64,000 nt of DNA from Streptomyces olivaceus (GCF_000721235.1 NZ_JOFH01000041.1:1-64000); one strand, 5' to 3'; shown: positions 40,645 through 49,031, numbered from the stretch's first letter. Program-made: numbers and translations. Notes: generated by a model not told the origin, from the letters alone.

Positions 40645-40682
40645 CTCTCATGGAACAGCCCGCTACGGGATTCCCATGAGAG
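40645..40682. promoter_or_regulatory. Inverted repeat in XRE / ATPase intergenic region
   Basis: CTCTCATGG (40645-40653) and CCATGAGAG (40674-40682) form exact 9-bp arms, 20 bases apart, in the divergent promoter region. It is a good candidate operator for the XRE regulator. Confidence 0.6.
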
Positions 40683-40723
40683 TTTTCCCTCGCATCGTTT
40701 CTCTGCGACGAGGAGTTGAAGAC

Positions 40724-41059
40724 ATGAGTGGGTTGGCGCGATCCCTGATCCGTTGGCTGCGAGGGGTGGCCCTCCCCTGGGGGCGTCGAACGGGCAGACC
40801 GCTGGAAGGACGCACTGCAGAGGTCTCGGCGGGTGAGTGCGCCATGTCATCTCCGCGCTATGGCCCTTTCAACGCCGTCCCGCGTTCGCACGAGTGCATC
40901 GACGGATCTTCCACTCCACTTGTCAGGCCCTACCTGGCCGCGTATGAGCACGAGGAGAAAATGCGCATCCAGCGGCTGCGTCGCGACATCCTCTGGTGTG
41001 CCACGTACGGCGTCGACCTTGACACCCGTGACATCCACGCTTGCGTGGCGGCGTCATGA
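40724..41059 (+). CDS. Small hypothetical protein coupled to the ATPase gene
   Basis: The 111-residue protein has no recognised domain. The conserved-looking part is the C-terminus RIQRLRRDILWCATYGVDLDTRDIHACV, which I associate with small proteins encoded beside anti-sigma-type ATPases in Streptomyces. It starts at ATG 40724 with GAGGAG nine bases upstream; a later ATG (40844) is possible. The stop overlaps the ATPase start (ATGA). Confidence 0.65.
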   Translation: MSGLARSLIRWLRGVALPWGRRTGRPLEGRTAEVSAGECAMSSPRYGPFNAVPRSHECIDGSSTPLVRPYLAAYEHEEKMRIQRLRRDILWCATYGVDLDTRDIHACVAAS

Positions 41060-41781
41060 GCGACGGCACGGATCAGGTGCGGGTCCTGCCCGGGGTCGGC
41101 GTGCACGGGCGGAGTGCCGTGCTCTTCACGGACGGGACTGGGCCCGTTTCCCGGCTCGCGGACCATATGGAAGCGGTACAGCTCGGGCTGGGGGAGCGGC
41201 TGCTGGGTCGGGCGCTGTACGTGCTGGAGGAGTGTCGACCGGAGTTCGAAGAACTGCACCGGCTGGCCGCCCAGTTGGCGGACGCGCTCGCGGATGCCCT
41301 GTTCATCGCCGCATCCCGAGGAACTCGTCCAGGAGAGGAAGAGCCGGTTCCGGCGGACGGGGCTTCGCCGGCCGTCCTTGCGTACGGCCTGCTCACCCTC
41401 CCCGGCGAGGACCTCGCCTCCGCTCGTGCCGCACGGCACTACGTCCGTGACACCTGCCGGTCGTGGGGTCTGTCGACCGGCACGGCGGACGACCTTGTGG
41501 CCATCACCGGCGAGCTCGTCGCCAACGCGCTGGAGCACACGGGCAGCCCTGCGGTCGTGGTCACCTGTGTCCTCACCGCCGGCGTCGTCACGGTCGGCGT
41601 GACCGACGACGGCAAGGGCGGTGGTGAGCCGGTGGTCTCGGCGTCGGCCGGTGTGTCCGGAGCGGAGTGCGAGGGCGGGCGGGGGCTGCTGATCACTGAT
41701 GCGCTGGCCACTCGGTGGGGGACGGGGCGTACGGGTGGAGGGCTGACCGTGTGGGCCGAGGTTGCTGTTGGGCCGCAGTGA
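41056..41781 (+). CDS. Anti-sigma-factor-type ATP-binding protein (HATPase)
   Basis: The 241-residue protein ends in a GHKL kinase-like fold (N box ITGELVANALEHT; G1 box GVTDDGKGG; G2 box EGGRGLLITDALATRWG). It lacks a His-kinase dimerisation domain, so it resembles RsbW/SpoIIAB anti-sigma kinases. The N-terminal 100 residues are unlike known domains. With the XRE-DUF397 pair it makes a set seen repeatedly in Streptomyces genomes. It presumably binds a sigma factor or anti-anti-sigma partner encoded elsewhere. Confidence 0.85.
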   Translation: MSDGTDQVRVLPGVGVHGRSAVLFTDGTGPVSRLADHMEAVQLGLGERLLGRALYVLEECRPEFEELHRLAAQLADALADALFIAASRGTRPGEEEPVPADGASPAVLAYGLLTLPGEDLASARAARHYVRDTCRSWGLSTGTADDLVAITGELVANALEHTGSPAVVVTCVLTAGVVTVGVTDDGKGGGEPVVSASAGVSGAECEGGRGLLITDALATRWGTGRTGGGLTVWAEVAVGPQ

Positions 41782-41809
41782 GCTGCCCGCGTCCTGGATG
41801 ATGTTGTCA

Positions 41810-41838
41810 TTGACTACCGTGTTGCCGGTGTCTACATT
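41810..41838 (+). promoter_or_regulatory. Putative sigma-HrdB-type promoter for the SDR gene
   Basis: TTGACT (41810-41815) and TACATT (41833-41838) with a 17-base spacer lie 71 bases before ATG 41910. Both boxes are close to the housekeeping consensus. Confidence 0.6.
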
Positions 41839-41909
41839 CAGAGGGTGTCCGGTACTCGCGGCGGCTCGTCGAGTCGGCGTGTGCACGCTCCCTGAAAGGC
41901 GTTCCCGTC

Positions 41910-42767
41910 ATGCCCCCTGCGCGTAAGAACGAACTCGTCGTTGTGTCCGGGGCGTCGACGGGGATCGGGGCCGCGACGGCGCGCGAACTCGCCTCGTTGG
42001 GCTACCACGTTCTTGCCGGGGTGCGTACCGAGCAGGAGGCGGACGCCGTCCGGGGGGAGGGTGTCGAGCCGGTCACCCTGGACATCACCGTGGCCGGGCA
42101 CATCGACGCCCTCGCGGAGCGGGTCGCCGGCGACCCCGAGGGGCGTGTGCTGCGGGCGCTCGTCAACAACGCCGGGATCGAGGTCAACGCGCCGGTCGAG
42201 GCGCTGCCGTTGGAGACGTGGCGTGAGCAGTTCGAGGTGAACCTGTTCGGGCACGTCGCCGTCATCCAGAAACTCCTGCCGTTTCTGCGGAAGAGCCGGG
42301 GCCGGATCGTCAACATCAGTTCCGTGGGCGGGGTGGCCGCCCTCCCGATCTTCGGCGCGTACGCGGGGACGAAGTTCGCGCTCGAAGCCGCCAGCGACGC
42401 CCTGCGCCGCGAGGTCAAGGCGCAGGGCATCCAGGTGGTGGTCGTCCAACCGGGCGGCGTGCAGACCGAGATGGCCGCTCACAGCGGAGACATCTCCCTC
42501 GGGCTTGCCGACAGGATGGGTGCCGAGCATCAGCGTCTCTACGGTGATCTCGTCAGGTCGACCGTCGCCTCGAACGCCGCCTTCCTCAAGCGTGCCCTGC
42601 CCGCGGCGAAGGCCGGAGCCAAGGTCGCCCGAGTGGTCACGGCCGCTCGGCCGCGCACGCGCTACACGCTCGGCACGGACGCCGCCTTCATCGTCCCTCT
42701 CGCCCGGTTCCTGCCCGACCGCCTGATGGACAGGGTGCTCACGCCAGGGCGGCGGCGAGCAGGGTGA
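41910..42767 (+). CDS. Short-chain dehydrogenase/reductase
   Basis: The 285-residue SDR has cofactor loop SGASTGIG (residues 13-20), NNAG (about 89), Ser in NISSVGG and the YxxxK pair in YAGTKFALEAA. The Arg in GVRTEQ after strand 2 favours NADPH. It looks like retinol/steroid-type SDRs, but the substrate is unknown. A housekeeping-type promoter precedes it. Its 3' end overlaps the DUF1772 gene on the other strand by 29 bases. Confidence 0.9.
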   Translation: MPPARKNELVVVSGASTGIGAATARELASLGYHVLAGVRTEQEADAVRGEGVEPVTLDITVAGHIDALAERVAGDPEGRVLRALVNNAGIEVNAPVEALPLETWREQFEVNLFGHVAVIQKLLPFLRKSRGRIVNISSVGGVAALPIFGAYAGTKFALEAASDALRREVKAQGIQVVVVQPGGVQTEMAAHSGDISLGLADRMGAEHQRLYGDLVRSTVASNAAFLKRALPAAKAGAKVARVVTAARPRTRYTLGTDAAFIVPLARFLPDRLMDRVLTPGRRRAG

Positions 42768-43185
42768 AGGCGGCGATGATGACGGCGACGCGGGCGTAGT
42801 GGTAGCGGTCCCAGCGAGTCGCCTGTTCCTTCCAGTCGTCGGGGCGGTTCTCCGGTGTCCAGGTCTTGCCCCGGTTGTTGATGGGGACGAGCAGCGCGAC
42901 CGACATGATCACGCTCAGGAGCAGCAGCGCTGCGGCGACGACGACGAGCTTCGCGGCGGATTCGCCCCATGCGGCGATGGCCCAGACGGCGCTGAGCGCG
43001 AGCGAGGCGATGTACCAGACCGGCATCAGGGCGCCGAGCATCCGGCCCCCGTGGGCGCGGCCGAGCAGGGCGCTGTCCTCGGGGAGGGCGTCGAGGATCC
43101 GGTTGATGACGAAGGCGACGGAGAACTCCACTCCCACCATGAGCCCGACGGTCACGGTGGTGAATACCTCTAGTGCGGTGAGCAT
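42739..43185 (-). CDS. DUF1772 (anthrone oxygenase-like) membrane protein
   Basis: The 148-residue protein has four helices (VFTTVTVGLMVGVEFSVAFVI; MPVWYIASLALSAVWAIAAW; LVVVAAALLLLSVIMSVALLVPINNR; VAVIIAAFTLLAAALA). PINNRGKTWTPENRPDDWKEQATRWDRYH is the DUF1772 signature. Fungal members are anthrone oxygenases; bacterial members are mostly uncharacterised. It is divergent from TetR with two palindromes between. The start is ATG 43185; the first 150 bases upstream contain palindromes, not coding sequence. Confidence 0.9.
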   Translation of the reverse strand: MLTALEVFTTVTVGLMVGVEFSVAFVINRILDALPEDSALLGRAHGGRMLGALMPVWYIASLALSAVWAIAAWGESAAKLVVVAAALLLLSVIMSVALLVPINNRGKTWTPENRPDDWKEQATRWDRYHYARVAVIIAAFTLLAAALA

Positions 43186-43238
43186 GGTGATCCTTTCCGG
43201 ATCAGATTCGGGTTCCGGTTCCGGTTCCGGACATTGAT

Positions 43239-43251
43239 CTAGCGGCGCTAG
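43239..43251. promoter_or_regulatory. Operator copy 1 (CTAGCG-G-CGCTAG)
   Basis: A perfect 13-base palindrome between the DUF1772 and TetR genes. A near-identical site lies 51 bases further on. Confidence 0.75.
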
Positions 43252-43289
43252 GAGATGGAGCAACGCTAATCTTGTCGGCGCTCGATTGT

Positions 43290-43302
43290 CTAGCGGTGCT
43301 AG
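43290..43302. promoter_or_regulatory. Operator copy 2 (CTAGC-GGT-GCTAG)
   Basis: The second copy differs from copy 1 by a single base and sits ten bases before the TetR ATG, so binding would block its translation start region. Both sites probably bind the TetR protein. Confidence 0.75.
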
Positions 43303-43311
43303 GATCGGCTC

Positions 43312-43890
43312 ATGTCGGTACAGGAACGCAAGGAGCGTGAACGGGCGGGCCGTGAGCGCCTCATCGTGGCGACCGCCCGCGAACTCGCCGAGCAGCAGGG
43401 CTGGGACGCGGTCACCACCCGCCGGCTCGCCGAGCGCATCGAGTACAGCCAGCCCGTCCTCTACAGCCACTTCCGCGGCAAGCGCGAGATCATCGGCGCC
43501 GTCGCTCTCGAGGGTGCCGCTGAGATGGCCGCGGCGCTGCGGGGCGCGACCGCCGTCGCGGACGGCCCCCGCGCCCGGGTCACCGCGCTGGCCCGCGCCT
43601 ACCTCGACTTCGCCGAGGGCAACCCGGCGGTCTACGACGCCATGTTCCGGCTCGACGGCGGCCTGGCGTTCGCGCGGGAGGACACCCCCGAGCCGCTGAA
43701 GGACGCCTTCGCCGCCTTGCTGGAGAGCCTCGGCGAGGTCGCCGGGGACGGCGTCCGTCCGGGCCTGTTCACCGAGGTGTTCTGGGCGGCCCTGCACGGC
43801 CTGGCCACCCTGACCCGGGCGGGCCGGCTGCCGCCGGAGGACGCGGGGCGGCGGGTGGAACTGCTGGTGGACCGGCTGGCCGTGGTGTGA
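43312..43890 (+). CDS. TetR family transcriptional regulator
   Basis: The 192-residue TetR protein has helix-turn-helix WDAVTTRRLAERIEYSQPVLYSHFRGKREI (residues 30-59) and a C-terminal domain of the TetR_C_13 type. It is divergent from the DUF1772 gene with two matching CTAGC palindromes in between, the usual autoregulatory layout. Confidence 0.92.
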   Translation: MSVQERKERERAGRERLIVATARELAEQQGWDAVTTRRLAERIEYSQPVLYSHFRGKREIIGAVALEGAAEMAAALRGATAVADGPRARVTALARAYLDFAEGNPAVYDAMFRLDGGLAFAREDTPEPLKDAFAALLESLGEVAGDGVRPGLFTEVFWAALHGLATLTRAGRLPPEDAGRRVELLVDRLAVV

Positions 43891-43919
43891 CGCACCCGCA
43901 CGGTATAGAGAAAGAGTGT

Positions 43920-43934
43920 ATAGAAGAAGTCTAT
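43920..43934. promoter_or_regulatory. Short AT-rich inverted repeat
   Basis: ATAGA-agaag-TCTAT has exact 5-bp arms in an AT-rich stretch (43905-43960) unlike the surrounding DNA. It may be an operator or part of the promoter for the following SDR. Confidence 0.4.
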
Positions 43935-44054
43935 GTCAATCATGCATTGGCATTATTTGCTTGCATGGCTGCGTGGGCTCTACCGTCCGGGAACGCCGGA
44001 TGAGGCCTGTGCGACGGGCCTCTGGCGCATTCAGCGAGTGAGTCGTCGTTTCGG

Positions 44055-44082
44055 TCGGAAGACGTCTGTCGGAAGACGTCCG
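44055..44082 (+). repeat. Two 14-bp tandem repeats upstream of the SDR
   Basis: TCGGAAGACGTCTG is followed at once by a copy with one mismatch. Further short repeats (TCACGGAC twice) follow, in the 231-base gap before the SDR. This non-coding stretch otherwise shows nothing. Confidence 0.7.
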
Positions 44083-44121
44083 TCCGAAAGGCTCGCTCTC
44101 ACGGACATCTCACGGACGGGG

Positions 44122-44937
44122 ATGAGCATCATGGGCCGTCGAACGGTCGGGTCGAGCGAGGACGAGACGGTTCCGCGGGCATCCGCGCGAAGGCTCGAAG
44201 GGAAGGTCGCGCTCGTGACCGGTGCGTCCAAGGGCATCGGTGCGGGGATCGCGAGGGAGTTCGCCGCGGCCGGCGCGTCCGTCGTGGTCAACTACGCCGC
44301 GGGCGCCGGTGACGCGGAGCGCGTGGTGCGCGGTATCCGGGCCCGCGGCGGGTCCGCCGTCGCGGTGCAGGGCGACGTGTCCGACGCCGCGGACGTGGAG
44401 CGGTTGCTCACCGAGACGGTGGCCGCATACGGCCGGTTCGACGTTCTCGTGAACAATGAAGGGGTCTACTTCCCGGAGCCGTTCGAGTCGGCCACCCCGG
44501 AGCGGATCGACCGCCAGCTCTCCGTCAACGTCCTCGGCCCGATTCTCACTGCTCAAGAGGCGCTCAAGCACTTCGGCCCCGAAGGTGGCGCGATCATCAA
44601 CATCGGATCTCTGGACAGCGCTCGCGCGGTACCCGGTATGGCGGTGTACGCCGCCACCAAGGGCGCCGTCGACGCCCTGACGCGCGTGCTGGCGGCCGAG
44701 CTCGGTTCCCGCGGGATCACGGTCAACACCCTGGCCCCGGGCGGTGTGGAGACGGAGGGTATCCACGCGGCCGGCTTCATCGGGAGTGCGGCCGAGGCGG
44801 AGATGGTCCAGCGCACCCCGCTCGGGCGCCTCGGCCGGCCCGAAGACCTGGCGCGGGTGGCGGTCTTCTTCGCGTCGGACGACGCCCGGTGGGTCACCGG
44901 CGAACGGCTGACCGCGTCGGGCGGCCTCCGCAGCTGA
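44122..44937 (+). CDS. Short-chain dehydrogenase/reductase (3-oxoacyl-ACP reductase-like)
   Basis: The 271-residue SDR has cofactor loop TGASKGIG, GDVSDAADV, Ser in NIGSLDS and the YxxxK pair (VYAATKG), then NTLAPGGVETEG. The usual NNAG motif reads N-N-E-G here, with Glu in place of Ala at a tightly packed site. This is rare, though it may not abolish activity. ATG 44122 is chosen; an earlier in-frame ATG at 43933 adds 63 unconserved residues. No ketosynthase or ACP is beside it. Confidence 0.85.
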   Translation: MSIMGRRTVGSSEDETVPRASARRLEGKVALVTGASKGIGAGIAREFAAAGASVVVNYAAGAGDAERVVRGIRARGGSAVAVQGDVSDAADVERLLTETVAAYGRFDVLVNNEGVYFPEPFESATPERIDRQLSVNVLGPILTAQEALKHFGPEGGAIINIGSLDSARAVPGMAVYAATKGAVDALTRVLAAELGSRGITVNTLAPGGVETEGIHAAGFIGSAAEAEMVQRTPLGRLGRPEDLARVAVFFASDDARWVTGERLTASGGLRS

Positions 44938-44993
44938 CCGCCCGTCTCCCGAGCCGCTCGGGCCGGGTCCCGGGCGCGTCCGGCCGTGCCCGC

Positions 44994-46130
44994 TCAGCCG
45001 AGGACTGTCCCGCCCGGAGCGGGGCGGGCCGTGTCGGGGAGGAGGAACTGTCCGCCCGCCCGCTCGGCGAGGCCCGCGCCGAACAGGGCGCCGGGTGTGT
45101 AGGCGCCCGGCCGGCCCTCGCCCCGGGCGAGTCCGGCGGCCACCGCGGCGGCCACCGAGGCGGTGTAGTCCATGCCGTCGTCGGCGCGCAGCCAGCCCTC
45201 GCGGCGGGTGCCGTCCGGCCAGGTGACGACCGCGTGCCCCCAGGAGTGCCGGCGCGGGCGCGGGGTGTCCTTCATCCTGGCCTTGGCCATCCGGCGGACG
45301 GCGAAGCGCCGCAGCGGCTCGATGGACAGGAGCTTTCCGGCCGCCGGGGCCAGGGCCCGCATGACGGGCGAGGTGGGAGCCATCGCGGTGGTCACCGTGA
45401 CGGACGGCGCCTTGCTGGCCCGCTGGGCGGCGAGGAGCTCGGCGGTGGGAGCGCCCGCGGACTTCGCCGGCTGGCCGTCGGGCAGGGTGAGGTTCTGGAG
45501 ATCGGCGCCGAGGCGTGAGGTGGCCATGCGGCCGTCCGAGTAGCGGCGGCCGCCGGTGGTCAACGTGTCGATCACCGAGGCGGCGAAGGCGGCGCCGACG
45601 ACTCCCGCGTCGAGGGACACGGAGGCCAGGGCGTCGACCCGTACGGCGACGGGGGTCGGGCGGTCCTCGCACAGCCTGAGCACGACGGCCTCGGTGGCCA
45701 GCACGCCGAAGCCGGAGCCGGTCACCAGCGTGCTGCCCGCCCGTTCGGCCTCCTCGTGCAGGTCGAGCAGTCGGGGGACGGCGGTCAGGTCCGCGGCCAG
45801 GTCCAGGTAGTGGCCACCGGGCATGCAGGCCCGGGCGAGGAGCGAGGCCGTCTCGGCGTAGTTGCCGATGCCGTTGAAGACCACGGCGGGTCGCTGCCGG
45901 GTGATCTCGGCGGCCATGCCGTCGACGCCGTCGACGACGACGGCACGTGTGCCGAGGTCCGCAGCGGTGTCGCGCAGCCGGTCGCCGCCGTTTTCGCGTC
46001 CGACCAGGACCGGCTTGAGTCCTTGGGCGGCGAGGTGGGCGGCGACCGCGCCTCCGATCCGACCGCGGGCGCCGAGGATCCAGATCTCCCCGGTCTCTCC
46101 GGACCGTGCGCCGGGTGTGGTGTCGGTCAT
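44994..46130 (-). CDS. Saccharopine dehydrogenase-like NAD(P)-binding protein
   Basis: The 378-residue protein begins EIWILGARGRIGGAVAAHLAAQG, a Rossmann loop (GARGRIGG, about residues 20-27) like saccharopine dehydrogenase and trans-acting enoyl reductase homologues. The rest is a helical/beta domain ending WPDGTRREGWLRADDGMDYTASVAAAVAAG. Its substrate is unknown. ATG 46130 is chosen because the upstream frame is unconserved. It is divergent from TetR with a large inverted repeat between. Confidence 0.82.
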   Translation of the reverse strand: MTDTTPGARSGETGEIWILGARGRIGGAVAAHLAAQGLKPVLVGRENGGDRLRDTAADLGTRAVVVDGVDGMAAEITRQRPAVVFNGIGNYAETASLLARACMPGGHYLDLAADLTAVPRLLDLHEEAERAGSTLVTGSGFGVLATEAVVLRLCEDRPTPVAVRVDALASVSLDAGVVGAAFAASVIDTLTTGGRRYSDGRMATSRLGADLQNLTLPDGQPAKSAGAPTAELLAAQRASKAPSVTVTTAMAPTSPVMRALAPAAGKLLSIEPLRRFAVRRMAKARMKDTPRPRRHSWGHAVVTWPDGTRREGWLRADDGMDYTASVAAAVAAGLARGEGRPGAYTPGALFGAGLAERAGGQFLLPDTARPAPGGTVLG

Positions 46131-46182
46131 GGGTCTGCTCCTGTTCCTGTCGTTCCGGGAACGCAGCGGTCGTCCGGCCGCC

Positions 46183-46243
46183 AAGTGATGTCTCACTGTG
46201 TCATCACCCACTCTAGCACTGACGACACACTGAGACGTCACTT
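46183..46243. promoter_or_regulatory. 24-bp imperfect inverted repeat, TetR operator
   Basis: Arms 46183-46206 and 46220-46243 match at 21 of 24 positions (core GTCTCA-TGTGTC), 13 bases apart. The repeat fills the gap between the divergent reductase and TetR starts, and its right arm ends 15 bases before the TetR ATG. It is a strong autoregulatory operator candidate. Confidence 0.8.
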
Positions 46244-46257
46244 GTTATCGTCAGACC

Positions 46258-46866
46258 ATGGCCAGATGGGATCCCGGAACCGAGGAGCGCCTCACGCGAG
46301 CGGCGCTCGAGCTCTACACGGAGCACGGATACGACAACGTGACCGTGACGCAGATCGCCGAGCGGGCCGGGATCACCCGCCGCTCGTACTTCCGCTACTT
46401 CCCCGACAAGCGCGAAGTGCTGTTCGCCGGCTCGGAACGGCTGCCCGCCGCGATCCACGAGGCGGTCCTCGGCGCCCGCCCGGCCGCCTCCCCGCTGTCG
46501 GCGACCCTCGAGGCCCTCGCCCAGGTCGGCGGCACCCTCGTCGAACACCTCGACCGCACCGCCGAACGCCGGGCCGTGATCGCCGCCAGCCCGGAACTCC
46601 AGGAGCGGGAGCGCACCAAGTCCGCCGCGGTCACCGGCGCGATCCATGACGCGCTCCTGCGGCGAGGCGTCGACGACGGCAGCGCGCAGGCCGACGAGGA
46701 GAGCGCGAGGCTGGTGGCGCAGCTCGCCACCATCGCCCTGCAGAACGCCTTCGACCGGTGGATCGACGCGCACGGCCGGAAGGACTTCGCGTCCTGTCTC
46801 CACGCGGTCGCCGCGTCACTCCGGGACACGCTCACCGCGGACGTCGGCACCGGTCGCTCCGAATGA
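46258..46866 (+). CDS. TetR family transcriptional regulator
   Basis: The 202-residue TetR protein has YDNVTVTQIAERAGITRRSYFRYFPDKREVLF (residues 23-54). This is the helix-turn-helix of the group with aromatic RRSYFRYF. It presumably represses the divergent saccharopine dehydrogenase-like gene through the inverted repeat at 46183-46243. Confidence 0.92.
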   Translation: MARWDPGTEERLTRAALELYTEHGYDNVTVTQIAERAGITRRSYFRYFPDKREVLFAGSERLPAAIHEAVLGARPAASPLSATLEALAQVGGTLVEHLDRTAERRAVIAASPELQERERTKSAAVTGAIHDALLRRGVDDGSAQADEESARLVAQLATIALQNAFDRWIDAHGRKDFASCLHAVAASLRDTLTADVGTGRSE

Positions 46867-46953
46867 GAACCCTCCCACCATGAGAACCTTCCCACCGGCT
46901 ACCGGTCGTCGGGCTCTTCGGCCTTCCGCCGGCAACGCCCGCGGCCGGTGCGT

Positions 46954-47979
46954 CTAGAGCCGGAACAGCTTCTCGGCGTTCAGGTGCGTCATCTTCTCCC
47001 GGTCCTCGTGGCCGACGGGCAGTTCCTCGATGAACGCGCGCGTCCCGTCCAGCGCCAGATACGGGTAGTCGACGGACCAGATGATCCGGTCCGCCCCCAC
47101 CACCTTGTGCACGAACTCGAAGTGCGGCAGCCCCCAGATACCGCTCGGGGTGACCCACACATGGCGCCGGTAGATCTCGGTGATGGTCTCCGGCAGACCG
47201 GTTGTCTTCGGCGGCAGCGCATCGTCGAGGCGCTGCAGGAAGAACGGGACCATCTCTCCCCAGTGGCCGCTGACGACCTGGAGGCCGGGGTGCCGCTGGA
47301 AGGCTCCGGAAAGAATGAGGCGCAGCACGTGCACGCCGGCCTCGTTGTGCCAGCCCCACGCGCCGAGCGAGAGCCACGAGCTCACGGCCGGGGAGAAGCC
47401 GCCGTAGTAGGCGTCCTGCACCTGCGGCAACGGGTGGTAGGGGTGCACGTAGAGGGGCACCTGCAGTTCGCTGAGCTTGCGGAGTACCGGCGCGTACCGC
47501 GGGTCGTCCAGGAACGTCCCCCCGGGGCGGCCCGCGATGAGAACTCCCTTCAGGCCCAGTTCGCCCACGCACCTGTCCAGTTCGGCCGCTGCCGCCTGCG
47601 GGTCCTGCCACGGCAGGACCGCGAAGCCGCTCAGCCGGTCCGGATACGCCTTGATCGCGCGGGCGAGCCGGTCGTTGGCGGCCCGCGTCAGGGCCACGGC
47701 CTGGCCGGAGGGAGCGAGTTGCGCCGGCGTGGTGTACGAGATCACTTGCATCTGGATGCCGTGCTCGTCCATGGCCCTGATCCGGCCCTCGCCGAGGTCC
47801 GCGGCCAGTTCGTCGGCCTCCCGCATCGAGACGACTGTCGGATGGCCGCTGCCGCGCGGCCAGGGAGCGTTCTCGTCCTGCTGAGTCCTCATGTAAGGCG
47901 CTTCCCGCAGCAGGGCGGGCGCGGCGGCCTTCGCCATCTCCCGGTCGACCGTGTGTTCTTCGACGCAGATGATTTTCAT
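46954..47979 (-). CDS. Amidohydrolase 2 family protein (decarboxylase-like)
   Basis: The 341-residue protein is an amidohydrolase-2 TIM barrel starting MKIICVEEHTVDREM (E-E-H like gamma-resorcylate and related decarboxylases). It has VPLYVHPYHPLP (metal His), VVSGHWGEMVPFF and WSVDYP (Asp). Members decarboxylate aromatic acids. It is divergent from a LysR regulator, which suggests inducible breakdown of an aromatic compound. The reading frame stays open far upstream through the antisense of LysR into pmt, but this is a high-GC artefact: ATG 47979 opens the homologous domain. Confidence 0.88.
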   Translation of the reverse strand: MKIICVEEHTVDREMAKAAAPALLREAPYMRTQQDENAPWPRGSGHPTVVSMREADELAADLGEGRIRAMDEHGIQMQVISYTTPAQLAPSGQAVALTRAANDRLARAIKAYPDRLSGFAVLPWQDPQAAAAELDRCVGELGLKGVLIAGRPGGTFLDDPRYAPVLRKLSELQVPLYVHPYHPLPQVQDAYYGGFSPAVSSWLSLGAWGWHNEAGVHVLRLILSGAFQRHPGLQVVSGHWGEMVPFFLQRLDDALPPKTTGLPETITEIYRRHVWVTPSGIWGLPHFEFVHKVVGADRIIWSVDYPYLALDGTRAFIEELPVGHEDREKMTHLNAEKLFRL

Positions 47980-48072
47980 GCCGTCATCGTCCGCTCGGCC
48001 GACGCGGCCCGTCCAAGACCTTCTGCGGCTCCCGTCATACCCTGAGGGCATCACCGTAGGGCAGGGGTACTT

Positions 48073-48948
48073 GTGCTGAACCCGGACCTGGACCTGCGCA
48101 AAGTGCGCTACTTCGTCGCAGTCGCCGAGCACGGGTCCTTCACCCGTGCCGCCGAAGCCCTGCACGTCGCGCAGCCCGTTCTGTCCCGCCAGATCCGTGC
48201 GCTGGAAAACGATCTGAAGGCCACTCTCTTCGACCGGGACACCAGGGGGACGCGGCTCACCGCGGCCGGCCGGGCGCTGCACGAAGAGGCTCTCAGTCTG
48301 CTCGCGGCGGCGGAAGCCACCCGCCGGCGCGTTCGCGACGCCGACGCGGGCCTGCGCAGATTCACGGTCGGGTTCACGCCCGGCGTGCCCGTCGCCCCCG
48401 CCGTTCGCGAGTTCGCCGCGCGCCACGCCGGAGTATCCGTGGAGGTGCTCCGCATGGATTTCCTGCATCGGGCCGACTCCGTCAGGGACGGTCAGGTCGA
48501 CGTCGGGTACCTGCGCCTGCCCGTCCGCACGCACGGCCTGTCCGTCGAGCCGCTGTTCTCCGAGCCGCGGGTGGTGGAGCTGCCGGCCGGCCACAGGCTC
48601 GCGCAGCGCGACACGGTGCACATCGCCGACCTGGTGACCGAGCGCATGCTCCTCGGCGGCGTGCCCGAACGGCGCGACGGCTCTCCGGCGTCGCCGGAAG
48701 AACAGGCGGAGGTGCCGGTCGTCGCCGCGCGGAGCATCGAGGAACTGCTCGAACACGTCGCGGCGGGACGCGGTGTCGTGGTGGTCCCGCTCTCGACCGC
48801 CCTGTATTTCGCTCGCCCCGACATCACCCACGTCCTCGTCGACGACCTCGCCCCGTCCCCCGTCTGCCTTGCCTGGAGGAGCTCGCGGCATGACGCTCTC
48901 GTCGAGGAATACGTCGACATCGTCCGTCGGACGGCCGGCCGACCGTGA
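48073..48948 (+). CDS. LysR family transcriptional regulator
   Basis: The 291-residue LysR protein has the helix-turn-helix LRKVRYFVAVAEHGSFTRAAEALHVAQPVLSRQIRALEND (residues 8-47) and a PBP2-like effector domain (FTVGFTPGVPVAPAVREF). It is divergent from the amidohydrolase, 93 bases apart, and probably activates it in response to its substrate. GTG 48073 is the start. Confidence 0.92.
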   Translation: MLNPDLDLRKVRYFVAVAEHGSFTRAAEALHVAQPVLSRQIRALENDLKATLFDRDTRGTRLTAAGRALHEEALSLLAAAEATRRRVRDADAGLRRFTVGFTPGVPVAPAVREFAARHAGVSVEVLRMDFLHRADSVRDGQVDVGYLRLPVRTHGLSVEPLFSEPRVVELPAGHRLAQRDTVHIADLVTERMLLGGVPERRDGSPASPEEQAEVPVVAARSIEELLEHVAAGRGVVVVPLSTALYFARPDITHVLVDDLAPSPVCLAWRSSRHDALVEEYVDIVRRTAGRP

Positions 48949-49004
48949 GACGCACCGGAGGGCGGGCGAGGGCGGGCGCGCCGAGGTGCCGCCCGGGACG
49001 CCGC

Positions 49005-49029
49005 TAGGGTCTGTCGTCACATTCCCGTC
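49005..49029 (-). repeat. 25-bp dispersed repeat, copy 2
   Basis: Exact reverse complement of 5363-5387. It lies 57 bases after the LysR gene and about 120 bases from where pmt homology is lost. Sequence diverges immediately beyond the 25 bases on both sides, so this is a short shared motif, probably the end of a mobile or recombination element, not a large duplication. Confidence 0.9.
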
Positions 49030-49031
49030 GT

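Noticed and set aside
43933..44121. Upstream in-frame start of the SDR
   Set aside because: The 63 added residues are unconserved and AT-rich DNA there looks like promoter sequence.
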